The notes: generated from the sequence alone by a model not told the origin. Counted from the stretch's first letter, positions 50,955 to 59,892 are shown. The stretch: 64,000 nt of DNA from Actinospineispora acaciae DSM 45401 (GCF_000620785.1 NZ_JIAI01000010.1:62001-126000), one strand, 5' to 3'. Translations and numbers: made by a program.

Positions 50955-51494
50955 GCCGACACCCGAGTGCGGAGGGTGGTCGAGGCGGGCGTCGAGGTCG
51001 GTGAGCAGGGTGCGGAGGAGCTCGGTGAGCTGGGCGCGGCGGTCGGGGTCCAGGGCGGCCACCAGGTCGGCTTCGCGGCCGAGTACCCGATCCACCAGGC
51101 GTTCCACCAGGGCGTGGCCGGCGTCGGTAAGGGTGACGGTCACCCGGCGGGAGCCGGTGGCGCGTTGCCGGACCACCAGGCCCTGGTCTTCGGCGCGGGT
51201 CAGGCGCTGGGAGATCGCGCCTGCGGTGACCCGGGTTCGGTCGGCCAGCTCGCGGGTGGTCAGCGCGTACGGAGGGCCGGCGCGGCGGAGCACGCTGAGC
51301 AGGTCCAGGGTGGCGGGGTCGGCGTTCTCGGCGGCGAGCACCCGGCGGCGGTCCTCGCCGAAGAGCTTGGCCAGCCGCCAGATGCGGGTCACGATGCCGA
51401 TGCCGTCCACGGGGGTGCCGGGGCGCTCGCGCAGCCAGGCCAGGGCCGTCGCGTCCACCGGGTCGTCCGGTTGCCAGCCCGCGTTCGTCACCAT
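50946..51494 (-). CDS. MarR family transcriptional regulator
   Basis: A 182-residue winged-helix regulator: LLSVLRRAGPPYALTTRELADRTRVTAGAISQRLTRAEDQGLVVRQRATGSRRVTVTLTDAGHALVERLVDRVLGREADLVAALD. It is divergent from a short-chain dehydrogenase gene, with a 28-bp perfect palindrome between them that is the likely operator. The 3' end overlaps pmmB by 9 bases. The effector is unknown. Confidence 0.92.
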   Translation of the reverse strand: MVTNAGWQPDDPVDATALAWLRERPGTPVDGIGIVTRIWRLAKLFGEDRRRVLAAENADPATLDLLSVLRRAGPPYALTTRELADRTRVTAGAISQRLTRAEDQGLVVRQRATGSRRVTVTLTDAGHALVERLVDRVLGREADLVAALDPDRRAQLTELLRTLLTDLDARLDHPPHSGVGSD

Positions 51495-51516
51495 CGCTTG
51501 CCACCCGCCGTTCGGA

Positions 51517-51544
51517 CGCTTACGTTTAGATCTAAACGTAAGCG
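51517..51544. promoter_or_regulatory. 28-bp perfect palindrome, putative MarR operator
   Basis: The half-site is CGCTTACGTTTAGA, perfectly repeated in reverse complement, centred on TAGATCTA between 51530 and 51531. It is AT-rich against a GC-rich background and lies 22 bp upstream of both the marR ATG (51494) and the SDR ATG (51566). A dimeric MarR protein bound here would control both genes. Confidence 0.8.
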
Positions 51545-51565
51545 ATGGATGGAGGAACGACGGCA

Positions 51566-52285
51566 ATGCCCCGACATGTGCTCGTGACCGGTGGCGCGAC
51601 CGGCATCGGGCGGGCCTGCGCGGCACGCTTCGCCAAGGCCGGTGACCAGGTGTGGATCACCGGGCGGCGGGCGGAGGCGCTGGAGGCGACCGCCGCGGAG
51701 CTCGGCGCCCACGCGGTGGTGTGTGACGGTAGCGATCCGGACCAGCTGGCCCGGCTGCGTGAGGCGCTGCCGGCGAGGATCGACGTGCTGGTGAACAACG
51801 CGGGCGGGAACACGGACTTCGACGGTGAGCCCGGCGAGGGGTTGCACGCGCTCGCGGCGGCATGGCGTGCGAACCTCGAGGCGAACCTGCTCACGGCGGT
51901 GCTCACCACGGCAGCCGTGCGCGACCGGCTCGCGGACGGGGGCGCGGTGGTCAGCGTCGGCTCGATCGCCGCGGACCACGGCAACGGGTCGTACGGGCCG
52001 GCCAAGGCCGCGCTGGCGTCCTGGAACGTCGGGCTGGCCGGCGAGCTCGGCGGCGCGGGGGTGACCGCCAACGTGGTCTCGCCCGGTTACATCGCCGACA
52101 CCGAGTTCTTCCGCGACAAGCTCACCGACGCGCGGCGGACCACCCTGATCGAGGCGACGAACACCGGCCGGGCCGGCACCCCGGAGGACATCGCGGGCAC
52201 CGTGGCCTACCTGGCGTCGCCGGACGCCCGGCACGTGACCGGCCAGGTGCTCGCGGTCAACGGCGGCGCCCACCCCAGCCGCTGA
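51566..52285 (+). CDS. Short-chain dehydrogenase/reductase
   Basis: A 239-residue Rossmann-fold oxidoreductase: HVLVTGGATGIGRACAARFA (cofactor loop), VLVNNAGG, VVSVGSIAADHGNGSYGPAKAALASWN (catalytic Ser, Tyr-x3-Lys), and TANVVSPGYIADTEFF. A basic residue after the first strand (ITGRRAEALEATA) suggests NADPH. The substrate is unknown. GGAGG lies about 10 nt before the ATG at 51566. Likely repressed by the divergent MarR. Confidence 0.92.
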   Translation: MPRHVLVTGGATGIGRACAARFAKAGDQVWITGRRAEALEATAAELGAHAVVCDGSDPDQLARLREALPARIDVLVNNAGGNTDFDGEPGEGLHALAAAWRANLEANLLTAVLTTAAVRDRLADGGAVVSVGSIAADHGNGSYGPAKAALASWNVGLAGELGGAGVTANVVSPGYIADTEFFRDKLTDARRTTLIEATNTGRAGTPEDIAGTVAYLASPDARHVTGQVLAVNGGAHPSR

Positions 52286-52314
52286 CCGGCCGGACCGGCC
52301 GCCGCCGAGCTCGC

Positions 52315-53124
52315 TCATGTGCCGGCGCGGGCCTGGTCGAGCTCGGCGGCCAGCGCGGTGGCGGCGGCCCGCAGGTGCGGCACCGCCCGCTCGACCAGCT
52401 GGTCGGTCATCCGGGTGGTCGGGCCGGACAGCGACAGCGCGGCGCGCGCCGGCCCGCCGTCCAGCGCCACCGAGACGCACCGGACGCCGAGCTCCAGCTC
52501 GCCCTCGTCGATGGCGTACCCGAGCTCGCGCACCCTGCCCAGCTCGCGGCGGAACTCCGCCGGCCGGGTCAGGGTGCGCTCGGTGTGCTTGACCAGGTCC
52601 ATCCGGCCGAGCAGCTCGTTCACCGCGTCGTCGTCCATCTGGGCCAGCAGCGCCTTGCCGACGGCCGTGCAGTGCGGCGAGACCCGCCGCCCGACCTCGG
52701 TGAACATCCGCATCGCGTGCCGGCCGGGCACCTGCGCGACGTAGACCACCTCGTCGCCGTCCAGCAGCGCGAGGTTCGCGCTCTCCCCCAGGGCCTCGAC
52801 CAGCCTGGCCAGGTGCGGTTTCGCCCACACCCCGAGCTGCTGGCTGGCGCTCTCGCCGAGCCGGACCAGCCGGGGGCCGAGGGTGTACTCCCGGGACGGC
52901 TCCTGGCGCACGTAGCCCAGCGACACCAGGGTCCGGATCAACCGGTGGATGGTCGGCAACGGCAGCCCGGACACGGCGGCCAGCCGGGACAGCCCGACCA
53001 GCCCGCCGGCATCGGCCATCGACTCCAGCAGCGCGAACGCGCGCTCCACCGACTGCACCCCGCCGCTCGAACGGGCCGTATCGCCGGCGGACACGGCCCG
53101 CTCGCCGGTCAGGTCATTCCGCAT
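52315..53124 (-). CDS. IclR family transcriptional regulator
   Basis: A 269-residue regulator with an N-terminal winged helix (VQSVERAFALLESMADAGGLVGLSRLAAVSGLPLPTIHRLIRTLVSLGYVRQEP) and a C-terminal effector domain (GKALLAQMDDDAVNELLG, GYAIDEGELELGVRCVSVAL). IclR proteins often regulate catabolic operons next to them. Here the neighbours are an SDR and an aldo/keto reductase, and no clear catabolic operon is seen. ATG at 53124 has GGAGG 12 nt upstream. Confidence 0.92.
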   Translation of the reverse strand: MRNDLTGERAVSAGDTARSSGGVQSVERAFALLESMADAGGLVGLSRLAAVSGLPLPTIHRLIRTLVSLGYVRQEPSREYTLGPRLVRLGESASQQLGVWAKPHLARLVEALGESANLALLDGDEVVYVAQVPGRHAMRMFTEVGRRVSPHCTAVGKALLAQMDDDAVNELLGRMDLVKHTERTLTRPAEFRRELGRVRELGYAIDEGELELGVRCVSVALDGGPARAALSLSGPTTRMTDQLVERAVPHLRAAATALAAELDQARAGT

Positions 53125-53335
53125 CCCGGAAGTGTACCTCCGGTCTTCGGGCATGCCCCACCGAGGCGGTCAGGCGGGGCCGTCTTCCTCCCACAGACTC
53201 GGGGCTACCGGTTAACGACCGCCGAGGGACGCCGGCGGACACCGGGAGGACGGGCGCGCGCCGCCGAGCCCGACGTCGCCGCGCTGTGGGCTCTGTCACC
53301 CGTTTGAGCACGGCACCGGGGCGGTGAGGGCGTCC

Positions 53336-53341
53336 TACCGT
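53336..53341 (+). promoter_or_regulatory. -10 element TACCGT, leaderless
   Basis: TACCGT is followed by 7 bases and the ATG of the aldo/keto reductase at 53349. The pattern equals that at 34958. Confidence 0.4.
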
Positions 53342-53348
53342 GGATGGC

Positions 53349-54281
53349 ATGCGGATCACTCTCCCCGGCACCGATCTGACAGTCCATCCGCTGTGCCTCG
53401 GCGGCAACGTGTTCGGCTGGAGCGCGGACGTGGACGGCTCGTTCGCCGTGCTGGACGCCTACGCCGAGGCCGGCGGCAACTTCGTCGACACGGCCGACTC
53501 GTACTTCTGGCGAAAGCCCGGAAACTCCGGCGGCGAGTCGGAGACGATCATCGGCGACTGGCTGGCGTCCAGGAGCAACCGGGACGACATGGTGCTGGCC
53601 ACCAAGGTGGGCTCGTGGCCGGAGCGGCCCGGGCTGTCGAGACAGAACATCGCGGCCGCCGTCGACGACTCGCTGCGCCGGCTGCGCACCGACCACATCG
53701 ACCTCTACTACGCGCACAAGGACGACCCGGACACCCCGCCGGAGGAGACCCTGGCCGCCTTCGACGAGCTGATCAAGGCCGGCAAGGTGCGGCACATCGC
53801 GGCGTCCAACTTCACCGCCGACCGGCTGGCCGAGTCGCTGGCGGTCTCCGAGCGCGAAGGGCTGGCCCGCTACGTCGCGCTGCAGCCGCACTACAACCTG
53901 GTGGAGCGGGACTACGAGCGCGAGCTGGCGCCGCTGCTGGCCGAGCGCGGGCTGTCCTGCCTGCCGTACTTCGCGCTGGCCAAGGGCTTCCTCACCGGCA
54001 AGTACCAGGCCAATACCCCGGTGGACAGCGTACGGGCCGAGGGCGCCGGGGCGTACCTGGACGAGCGGGGCCGCCGGGTGCTCGCCGAGCTCGACGCGGT
54101 CGCCGAGCGCCACGGAGCCCGCCCGGCCACCGTCGCGCTGGCCTGGCTGGCCGCCCAGCCCACGGTGTCCACGCCGATCGCCAGCGCCCGCACCACCGAC
54201 CAGCTCACCGACCTGCTCGCGCTCGCCGAGCTCAAGCTGGACGACGACGACCTCGCGCGCCTGACCGCCGCCTCCGCCTAG
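53349..54281 (+). CDS. Aldo/keto reductase
   Basis: A 310-residue AKR barrel. The catalytic tetrad is visible as Asp and Tyr in FVDTADSYFW, Lys in VLATKVG and His in YYAHKDDPD. NADPH contacts are likely in the late TPIASARTTDQLTDLL segment. The conserved TDLTVHPLCLGGNVFGW start supports ATG 53349. The substrate is unknown. Confidence 0.93.
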   Translation: MRITLPGTDLTVHPLCLGGNVFGWSADVDGSFAVLDAYAEAGGNFVDTADSYFWRKPGNSGGESETIIGDWLASRSNRDDMVLATKVGSWPERPGLSRQNIAAAVDDSLRRLRTDHIDLYYAHKDDPDTPPEETLAAFDELIKAGKVRHIAASNFTADRLAESLAVSEREGLARYVALQPHYNLVERDYERELAPLLAERGLSCLPYFALAKGFLTGKYQANTPVDSVRAEGAGAYLDERGRRVLAELDAVAERHGARPATVALAWLAAQPTVSTPIASARTTDQLTDLLALAELKLDDDDLARLTAASA

Positions 54282-54291
54282 GCCGCCGCCG

Positions 54292-55923
54292 GTGAGGCTG
54301 CTCCTCGGACCGATCCTGCGGCACGTGGACCAGACCTCGGCGCTGGTCTGGGTGCAGACCGACGGCCCGGGCACGGTCGGCGTGCTGGGGAGCACGGCGG
54401 GCACCTTCGAGGTGTCCGGCCATCATTACGCGCTGGTGACGGTCACCGGGCTGGAGCCGGACTCGACCACGGAGTACGGCGTCGAGCTGGACGGCGAACC
54501 GGCCTGGCCGCCGCCCGGCCACCCGTTCCCGCCGCCGGTGATCCGCACCAGGGGGCCGGGCACCGCCGGCCGGCTGCGCGCGGTGTTCGGCTCCTGCCGC
54601 TACCCGAAGACCGGCGAGCCGAAGCTGGACGCCAAGCTCGGCCTGGACGCGCTGGACAGCTACGCCGCGCGGATGGCCACCCGCCCGGTCGAGCAGTGGC
54701 CGGACGCGCTGATCCTGCTCGGCGACCAGGTCTACGCCGACGAGCTGTCCCCGACCGCGCGTCGGTTGCTCGCCGCGCACCGCAAGGGCCGCGCGCTGAA
54801 GCTGAGCCGGCCGCCGAACGAGGTGGTCAGCTTCGGGGAGTACGAGCGGCTCTACCGCGCGTCGTGGTCGGACCCGGAGATCCGCTGGCTGCTGTCCACG
54901 GTGCCCACCGCGATGATCTTCGACGACCACGACGTGCGGGACGACTGGAACACCTCGGCGGCCTGGCGTGCCCGGATGGCGGCCACCCCGTGGTGGCGCG
55001 ACCGCATCCGCGCCGCGCTCGCGTCCTACGTCGTCTACCAGCACCTGGGCAACCTGACCCCGGCCGCGCTGGCCGCCGACCCCGACCTGCGCCAACTGCT
55101 CGGAGCGGACGGGGACGCGGACCGCTGGCCGCTGCTGGCCGAGCTGGCCGACCGCGCCGACACCGAACGCGACGGCGCCAAGGGTGCCCGGTTCAGCTTC
55201 CGCTGGGACCTCGGCCGGACCAGGTTGATCATGGTCGACACCCGCAACGGGCGGATCCTGGACGCCGGCGAGCGGCTGATGGTCGGCGAGCGGGAGTTCG
55301 GCTGGCTGGCCGAGCAGGCCGAGGACGACCCGGCCGGGATGGACCACCTGGTCATCGGGTCCTCGCTGCCCTGGCTGATGCCGCACGCGATCGGCGACCT
55401 GCAGGCGGTGAACGAGCTGGCCGCCGCCCGCCCCGGCCGCCGCGGCCGGCTGGCCGAGTGGGCCCGGCAGGCCGCCGACCTGGAGCACTGGGCGGCGTTC
55501 GCCCGCTCGTTCGCCCAGCTCACCGACCTGATCCGCCGGGTGGCCACCGGCCGGCACGCGCCAGCCACCGTGACAGTGCTCTCCGGCGACGTGCACCACA
55601 GCTACGTCGCCCGCGCCGCACCAACCGGGGCGGAAACGACCGTCCACCAACTGGTCTGCTCACCGGTGCACAACCACGTGCCGAGGGTGATCCGCCCGGC
55701 GTTCCGCCTGGGCTGGTCGCGCCGCCTCGGCGCGCTGACCCGCCGCTGGGCCCGCCGCGCCGGCGCCGCGCCGCTGCCGGTGCGCTGGACCAAGACGCTC
55801 GGCCCGCTGTACGGCAACACCGTCGCGACCCTGCGGCTGGACGGCCGCGGCGCCGAGGTCCTGTTCGAGCAGCCGACCGCCCCCGCCGCGCTCACCGAGG
55901 TGGCCAGGGTCCCGCTCGGCTAG
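54292..55923 (+). CDS. PhoD-like alkaline phosphatase/metallophosphatase
   Basis: A 543-residue protein. A short N-terminal fibronectin-like part (ALVWVQTDGPGTVGVLG) is followed by the PhoD-type catalytic domain: FGSCRYPK, LLGDQVYADE, MIFDDHDVRDDWN, and late SGDVHHSYVARA supplying metal ligands. No Tat signal peptide is present, unlike classical PhoD, so it may be cytoplasmic. It hydrolyses phosphoesters; the substrate is unknown. Starts 10 bp after the AKR stop, so probably co-transcribed. Confidence 0.87.
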   Translation: MRLLLGPILRHVDQTSALVWVQTDGPGTVGVLGSTAGTFEVSGHHYALVTVTGLEPDSTTEYGVELDGEPAWPPPGHPFPPPVIRTRGPGTAGRLRAVFGSCRYPKTGEPKLDAKLGLDALDSYAARMATRPVEQWPDALILLGDQVYADELSPTARRLLAAHRKGRALKLSRPPNEVVSFGEYERLYRASWSDPEIRWLLSTVPTAMIFDDHDVRDDWNTSAAWRARMAATPWWRDRIRAALASYVVYQHLGNLTPAALAADPDLRQLLGADGDADRWPLLAELADRADTERDGAKGARFSFRWDLGRTRLIMVDTRNGRILDAGERLMVGEREFGWLAEQAEDDPAGMDHLVIGSSLPWLMPHAIGDLQAVNELAAARPGRRGRLAEWARQAADLEHWAAFARSFAQLTDLIRRVATGRHAPATVTVLSGDVHHSYVARAAPTGAETTVHQLVCSPVHNHVPRVIRPAFRLGWSRRLGALTRRWARRAGAAPLPVRWTKTLGPLYGNTVATLRLDGRGAEVLFEQPTAPAALTEVARVPLG

Positions 55924-56681
55924 AACGTCATGTGCTCCACCCAGTGCTCGAACAGGCCCACCTCGCCGAACAGCTCGATCCGGTCGTCGTGCACCGGGAT
56001 GCGGCCGAACACCATCAGCAGCAGGTCGGCGGCGGTGCCACGGGCGGCAACGTCCGCCTTGCGGTGGCCGTGCGTCCAGGTCACCGCCTCCGGCCCGCGC
56101 TCGATCAACCACTCCCCGGGCGTGTCGGTGGCGTGCAGGTGCAGGGTCTGGCCGGTGCCGGTCATCTCGCCGACCAGGTCGGGGCGGCGGGCGGCCGCTC
56201 CCGGCGAGGTGACCAGCGACAGCCACTCGGAGATCGCGTCGGCGGCCACGTCGGCGTCCAGCCGGTAGGGCGCCGCCACGGTGAGCGCCACGTCCGCCCG
56301 GTGCACGGCCGTCTCGTGCACCATTCGGCGCAACCAGAACCGGGCGCGCTGGTCCACACCGGTGAAGTTCCACACCTCGGCGTCCGGCCCGGACTCCGTC
56401 ACCGCCGCGACCAGCCGCTCCGCACCCCCGACCAGCCAGTCCGCCACGGTCCCCGTCATCGGCTCGAACGGGCCTACCTCGTGCAGAGCGGTCACCCGCC
56501 GCTCCACGTGCGAGGCCGCGAACCGGTGCGCCTGGCCGACGTGCTCGACCAGCCTGCGCAGGTCCCACTCCGGGCAGCTGGGCACCCGTTGATCGAGGTC
56601 GGCGTCCCGGGCCAGTGCGACGAACTGGGCGGTCTGGTCCCGCAGCGCCTCGGCGTATCGGTTCATGGACAGCTCGGTCAT
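55920..56681 (-). CDS. Maleylpyruvate-isomerase-family mycothiol-dependent enzyme (DinB-like)
   Basis: A 253-residue DinB-fold protein of the TIGR03083 type. Metal-binding histidines are seen in LVEHVGQAHRFAASH and the later RRMVHETAVHRADV. A C-terminal SCP2-like part (TLHLHATDTPGEWLIERG...AARGTAADLLLMVFGR) is present. Such proteins use mycothiol in actinobacteria for isomerisation or detoxification. Convergent overlap with the phosphatase gene is 4 bases (CTAG). The ATG at 56681 is preferred; 56666 is possible. Confidence 0.86.
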   Translation of the reverse strand: MTELSMNRYAEALRDQTAQFVALARDADLDQRVPSCPEWDLRRLVEHVGQAHRFAASHVERRVTALHEVGPFEPMTGTVADWLVGGAERLVAAVTESGPDAEVWNFTGVDQRARFWLRRMVHETAVHRADVALTVAAPYRLDADVAADAISEWLSLVTSPGAAARRPDLVGEMTGTGQTLHLHATDTPGEWLIERGPEAVTWTHGHRKADVAARGTAADLLLMVFGRIPVHDDRIELFGEVGLFEHWVEHMTF

Positions 56682-56872
56682 GCGGCCGAAACTACCGGTC
56701 GTCGACCCCAACCCCGAACGGCCGCGCGCGGTCGCAAGGGATATGAGCCTCGTTACATCACTGCCCGTTTCAGGTGAATCGCGGGAAAAAGTGGAGCGTC
56801 TCGAGGCGTTAAAGCGATGACATCACTGAGGCCGGCAAGAACTCGCCGGTGTGGAGTCGGGAGGGCCGAGAG
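56682..56872 (+). promoter_or_regulatory. Upstream region of the SsgA-like gene
   Basis: ACATCACTG occurs twice in direct orientation, in TTACATCACTGCCC (from 56753) and TGACATCACTGAGG (from 56818). An AT-rich segment GGGAAAAAGTGG lies between them. These may bind a developmental regulator, but no named motif was recognised. GGGAGG lies about 9 nt before the ATG at 56873. Confidence 0.4.
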
Positions 56873-57298
56873 ATGGACGAGCAGATCGAGATCGACCGGG
56901 TCACGCAGGACATGTTCGCGGTGCTGAACGGTCAGGAGACACCGCTGCTGACCCGCTGGAGCTACCGCGCGGACGACCCGTTCGCCGTGTCGCTGTCCAT
57001 CAGCCGCCCCAGCGGCCGCTGGATCGACTGGCTGATGTCGCGGGAGCTGCTGGTGGCCGGCCTGAACGGGCCCGCCGGCATCGGTGACGTGCGGCTCATG
57101 CCGTTCGAGGACGGCGAGTTCGACGTGCTCGAGGTCCGGATCGGCGACGACGAGGGCTTCGCCGCGCTGGAGTTCGACAGGGACCTGGTGGAGCGGTTCG
57201 TGGACTCCACCTACGAGATCGTCGCGGCGGGCGACGAGTCCGACATGATCGACGTCGAGGCCGAGATCGGAAAGCTCACCGACACCTGCTTCGGGTAG
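56873..57298 (+). CDS. SsgA-like sporulation/cell-division regulator
   Basis: A 141-residue SsgA/SsgB-family protein: TPLLTRWSYRADDPFAVSLSISRPSGRWIDWLMSRELLVAGLNGPAGIGDVRLMPFEDGEFDVLEVRIGDDEGFAALEFDRDLVERFVDSTYEIV. In Streptomyces these proteins guide FtsZ to division sites during sporulation. The family is limited to morphologically complex actinomycetes, so it also informs the taxonomic call. Whether this host sporulates cannot be told. Confidence 0.88.
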   Translation: MDEQIEIDRVTQDMFAVLNGQETPLLTRWSYRADDPFAVSLSISRPSGRWIDWLMSRELLVAGLNGPAGIGDVRLMPFEDGEFDVLEVRIGDDEGFAALEFDRDLVERFVDSTYEIVAAGDESDMIDVEAEIGKLTDTCFG

Positions 57299-57347
57299 GC
57301 GCAACCGCCTATTTGATCTTCTGAATCTCGGCCCCGGGCCGGCGAGT

Positions 57348-58955
57348 TCAGCCGCGAATGCGGCCCTGCTCGCCGGCCCACTCCTTTTCTCGCAGCTCGA
57401 ACTTCTGCACCTTCCCGGTGGATGTCTTGGGCAACTCGTCCAGGAATTCGACGGATTTCGGCGCCTTGTATCTGGCGATCTTGGACTGGACGTGCTTGAC
57501 CAGCTCCTCCGCCGTGACCCCGGCGCCGGCCTTGAGCACCACGAACGCCTTGGGGCGCTCGCCCCACTTCTGGTCCGGCACGCCGATCACGGCCGCCTCC
57601 AGCACCGCGGGGTGCGACACGACGGCCTGCTCGACCTCGACGGTGGAGATGTTCTCCCCGCCGGAGATCACCACGTCCTTGGCCCTGTCGCGCAGCTCGA
57701 CGTAGCCGTCCGGGTGCATCACGCCCAGGTCGCCGGAGTGGAACCAGCCGCCGGCGAACGCCTTCTCGGTGCCGGCCGGGTCGTTGAAGTAGCCGGACAT
57801 CACGTTGTTGCCGCGCATGACGATCTCGCCCATGGTCGCGCCGTCGGCCGGCACGTCGTTCATGTTCTCGTCCACCACCCGCAGCCGCTCGGCGGTGAGC
57901 ATGCCGACGCCCTGCCTGGCCTGCTGGCGGGCGCGCGCCTCGACGTCCAGCTCGGCCCACGGCCGCTGGAACTCGTTGACCGAGTACGGGCCGTAGGTCT
58001 CGGTCAGCCCGTACACATGCACGATCCGAAAGCCCATCCGCTCGGCCTGGCCGATCGTGGTGGGCGAGGGCGGCGCGCCGGCGGTGGTGACCACCAGCGG
58101 GTAGTCCAGCCGGGTCGCCTCCGGCGCGTTCATGATCGCGGTGACCACCGTGGGCGCGCCGTTGAGGTGGGTCACCCGGTGCTCGCCGATCAGCCGCCAG
58201 ATCACCTCCGGCCGCACCTCGCGCAGGCAGACGTGGGTGCCGCCGATCGCGGTCAGTGCCCACGGCGTGCACCAGCCGTTGCAGTGGAACATCGGCAGCG
58301 TCCACAGGTAGACGCTGTCCGGGCTGTGCGAGGAGTGCACGATCTCGGACAGCGAGTTCAGGTACGCGCCTCGGTGGGTGTACATGACGCCCTTCGGGCG
58401 GCCGGTGGTGCCCGAGGTGTAGTTGATCGAGATGGTGGCCAGCTCGTCCGCGACCTCCCAGGGCAGCTCGCTCTCCTGGTGGTCGCCCCGCTGGGTGAAC
58501 GCCGCATAGCCGTCCGGCACCGCACCGGGCGCCGCCGGATCGGCCACCGTGACGATCTCGGTGACCGTCTTCAGCTCGGCGGCCACCGGCGCCACGGTGG
58601 CGTGCAGCGCCGAGTCGACGACCAGCAGCTTGGACCCGGAGTGGTCCAAGATGTAGCGCACCTCTTCGGTGGACAGCCGGGTGTTGATCGACACCAGCAC
58701 CGCGCCGGCCAACGGCACCGCGAAGTGCGCGACCAGCATCTCCGGCAGGTTCGGCAGCAGATAAGCCACCCGGTCACCGGGCTCGACACCCGACGCCCGC
58801 AGTGCCCGCGCCACCCGCTGCACCTCGTCGGCCAGCTCCCGGTAGTCGTAGCGCCGCTCGCCGTACACGACCGCCGTCTTGTCGCCGAACACCTCGGCGC
58901 TGCGCCGCAGGTACGCCAGCGGGGTCAGCTCCGTGTTGAACACCGACACGCGCAT
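57348..58955 (-). CDS. Acyl-CoA synthetase (FadD-type)
   Basis: A 535-residue adenylate-forming enzyme: YTSGTTGRPKGVMYTHRG (P-loop), GAPPSPTTI, VYGLTETYGP, GWFHSGDLGVMHPDGYVELRDRAKDVVISGGENIS and the C-terminal PKTSTGKVQK lysine. It activates a carboxylate as acyl-AMP then acyl-CoA. Length and the hydrophobic pocket suggest a medium- or long-chain acid. The ATG has AGGAGG immediately upstream, and a 21-bp perfect palindrome (58971-59016) lies 16 bp before the start. Confidence 0.93.
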   Translation of the reverse strand: MRVSVFNTELTPLAYLRRSAEVFGDKTAVVYGERRYDYRELADEVQRVARALRASGVEPGDRVAYLLPNLPEMLVAHFAVPLAGAVLVSINTRLSTEEVRYILDHSGSKLLVVDSALHATVAPVAAELKTVTEIVTVADPAAPGAVPDGYAAFTQRGDHQESELPWEVADELATISINYTSGTTGRPKGVMYTHRGAYLNSLSEIVHSSHSPDSVYLWTLPMFHCNGWCTPWALTAIGGTHVCLREVRPEVIWRLIGEHRVTHLNGAPTVVTAIMNAPEATRLDYPLVVTTAGAPPSPTTIGQAERMGFRIVHVYGLTETYGPYSVNEFQRPWAELDVEARARQQARQGVGMLTAERLRVVDENMNDVPADGATMGEIVMRGNNVMSGYFNDPAGTEKAFAGGWFHSGDLGVMHPDGYVELRDRAKDVVISGGENISTVEVEQAVVSHPAVLEAAVIGVPDQKWGERPKAFVVLKAGAGVTAEELVKHVQSKIARYKAPKSVEFLDELPKTSTGKVQKFELREKEWAGEQGRIRG

Positions 58956-58960
58956 TCCTC

Positions 58961-59016
58961 CTGGTCAGGACCCGTGAGTGGTTAGCGTTGCCATAGCAAC
59001 GCTAACCACTCACGGG
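58961..59016. repeat. 21-bp perfect inverted repeat, palindrome family member B
   Basis: Arms 58971-58991 (CCCGTGAGTGGTTAGCGTTG then C) and 58996-59016 are perfect reverse complements around a 4-nt loop. The flank CTGGTCAGGA (58961-58970) also matches the outer arm of the element at 487-552. The element lies between the stop of the upstream hydrolase (59065) and the ribosome site of the acyl-CoA synthetase, both on the minus strand, so it could end the first transcript or shape the leader of the second. Confidence 0.85.
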
Positions 59017-59064
59017 CGGTGGCCTGCGCAAACAGTACGACGGCGTGCGGGTGGTGAGCCAGTG

Positions 59065-59892
59065 TCAGGCGGTGGTGGCGGCGGTGGGGACGGCGGCCAG
59101 GAACGGCAGGACCACGGCGAGGAACTCGTCGGTGCGCTCCAGGCCGAGGGCGTGGCTGGAGCCGGGGCCGGTGAAGATCTCGATCCGGGCGTTGGGGATC
59201 AGGTCGGCGACCTTGCGGCACTGCCACGGCGGGGTCAGCAGGTCCTGCTCGCCGCCGACGACCAGGGTGGGCGCGGTGATGTTCGGCAGCCGGTCGGCGG
59301 TGTTGTGCGCGAGGTCGGCGTCCCACTGTTCGAGCACGGTCCTGATCTCGACCTCGGTCTGCGGGAGGTAGGGGCGCTGCTGCTCCATGAGTTCTGGGAA
59401 CTCCGGGGAGTTGAGCAGCTCCGGGGAGAACGCCAGGCCGAGCGCGGTGAGCGCGGTGTCGATGTCCCCGGTCGCCCACGGGTGGCGCAGCGCGGCCAGG
59501 CCGCAGACCTGGAACATGTCCAGCGCCGGCCAGGTGCCCCAGAGCACCAGCGACGCGACGCGGCCGGGCTCGGCCAGCGCCAGCTCCTGGGCCACCGCCG
59601 AGCCCAGCGACCAGCCCACTACGTGCGCGCGCGGCACGTCCACCGCGTCCAGCACGGCGGCGGCGTCGGCGGCCAGCGACGCCATCGAGATCGGGCCGGC
59701 ACCTCGCTCGGAATCGCCGATGCCCCGGTGGTTGTAGCTGATCACGTGGTAGTGCTCGGCCAGGCCGGTGGCCAGCGCGCCCCACAGCGCGTAGTGCTGG
59801 GTGGTGCCGCAGACCAGCAGCAGCGACGGGTTGGACCGGTCGCCGCTCTCCACCACGTCAAGCCGGGTGCCGGTACGAACGTCTCGCAGCAT
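59065..59892 (-). CDS. Alpha/beta hydrolase
   Basis: A 275-residue alpha/beta hydrolase. The nucleophile serine is in VVGWSLGSAVAQELAL. The oxyanion region is LLLVCGTTQHYALWG, and the late TLVVGGEQDLLTP and GPGSSHALGLE give the Asp and His of the triad. The substrate is unknown; proximity to an acyl-CoA synthetase suggests ester or thioester chemistry, by context only. The ATG at 59892 has AAGGAG 8 nt upstream. Confidence 0.9.
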   Translation of the reverse strand: MLRDVRTGTRLDVVESGDRSNPSLLLVCGTTQHYALWGALATGLAEHYHVISYNHRGIGDSERGAGPISMASLAADAAAVLDAVDVPRAHVVGWSLGSAVAQELALAEPGRVASLVLWGTWPALDMFQVCGLAALRHPWATGDIDTALTALGLAFSPELLNSPEFPELMEQQRPYLPQTEVEIRTVLEQWDADLAHNTADRLPNITAPTLVVGGEQDLLTPPWQCRKVADLIPNARIEIFTGPGSSHALGLERTDEFLAVVLPFLAAVPTAATTA

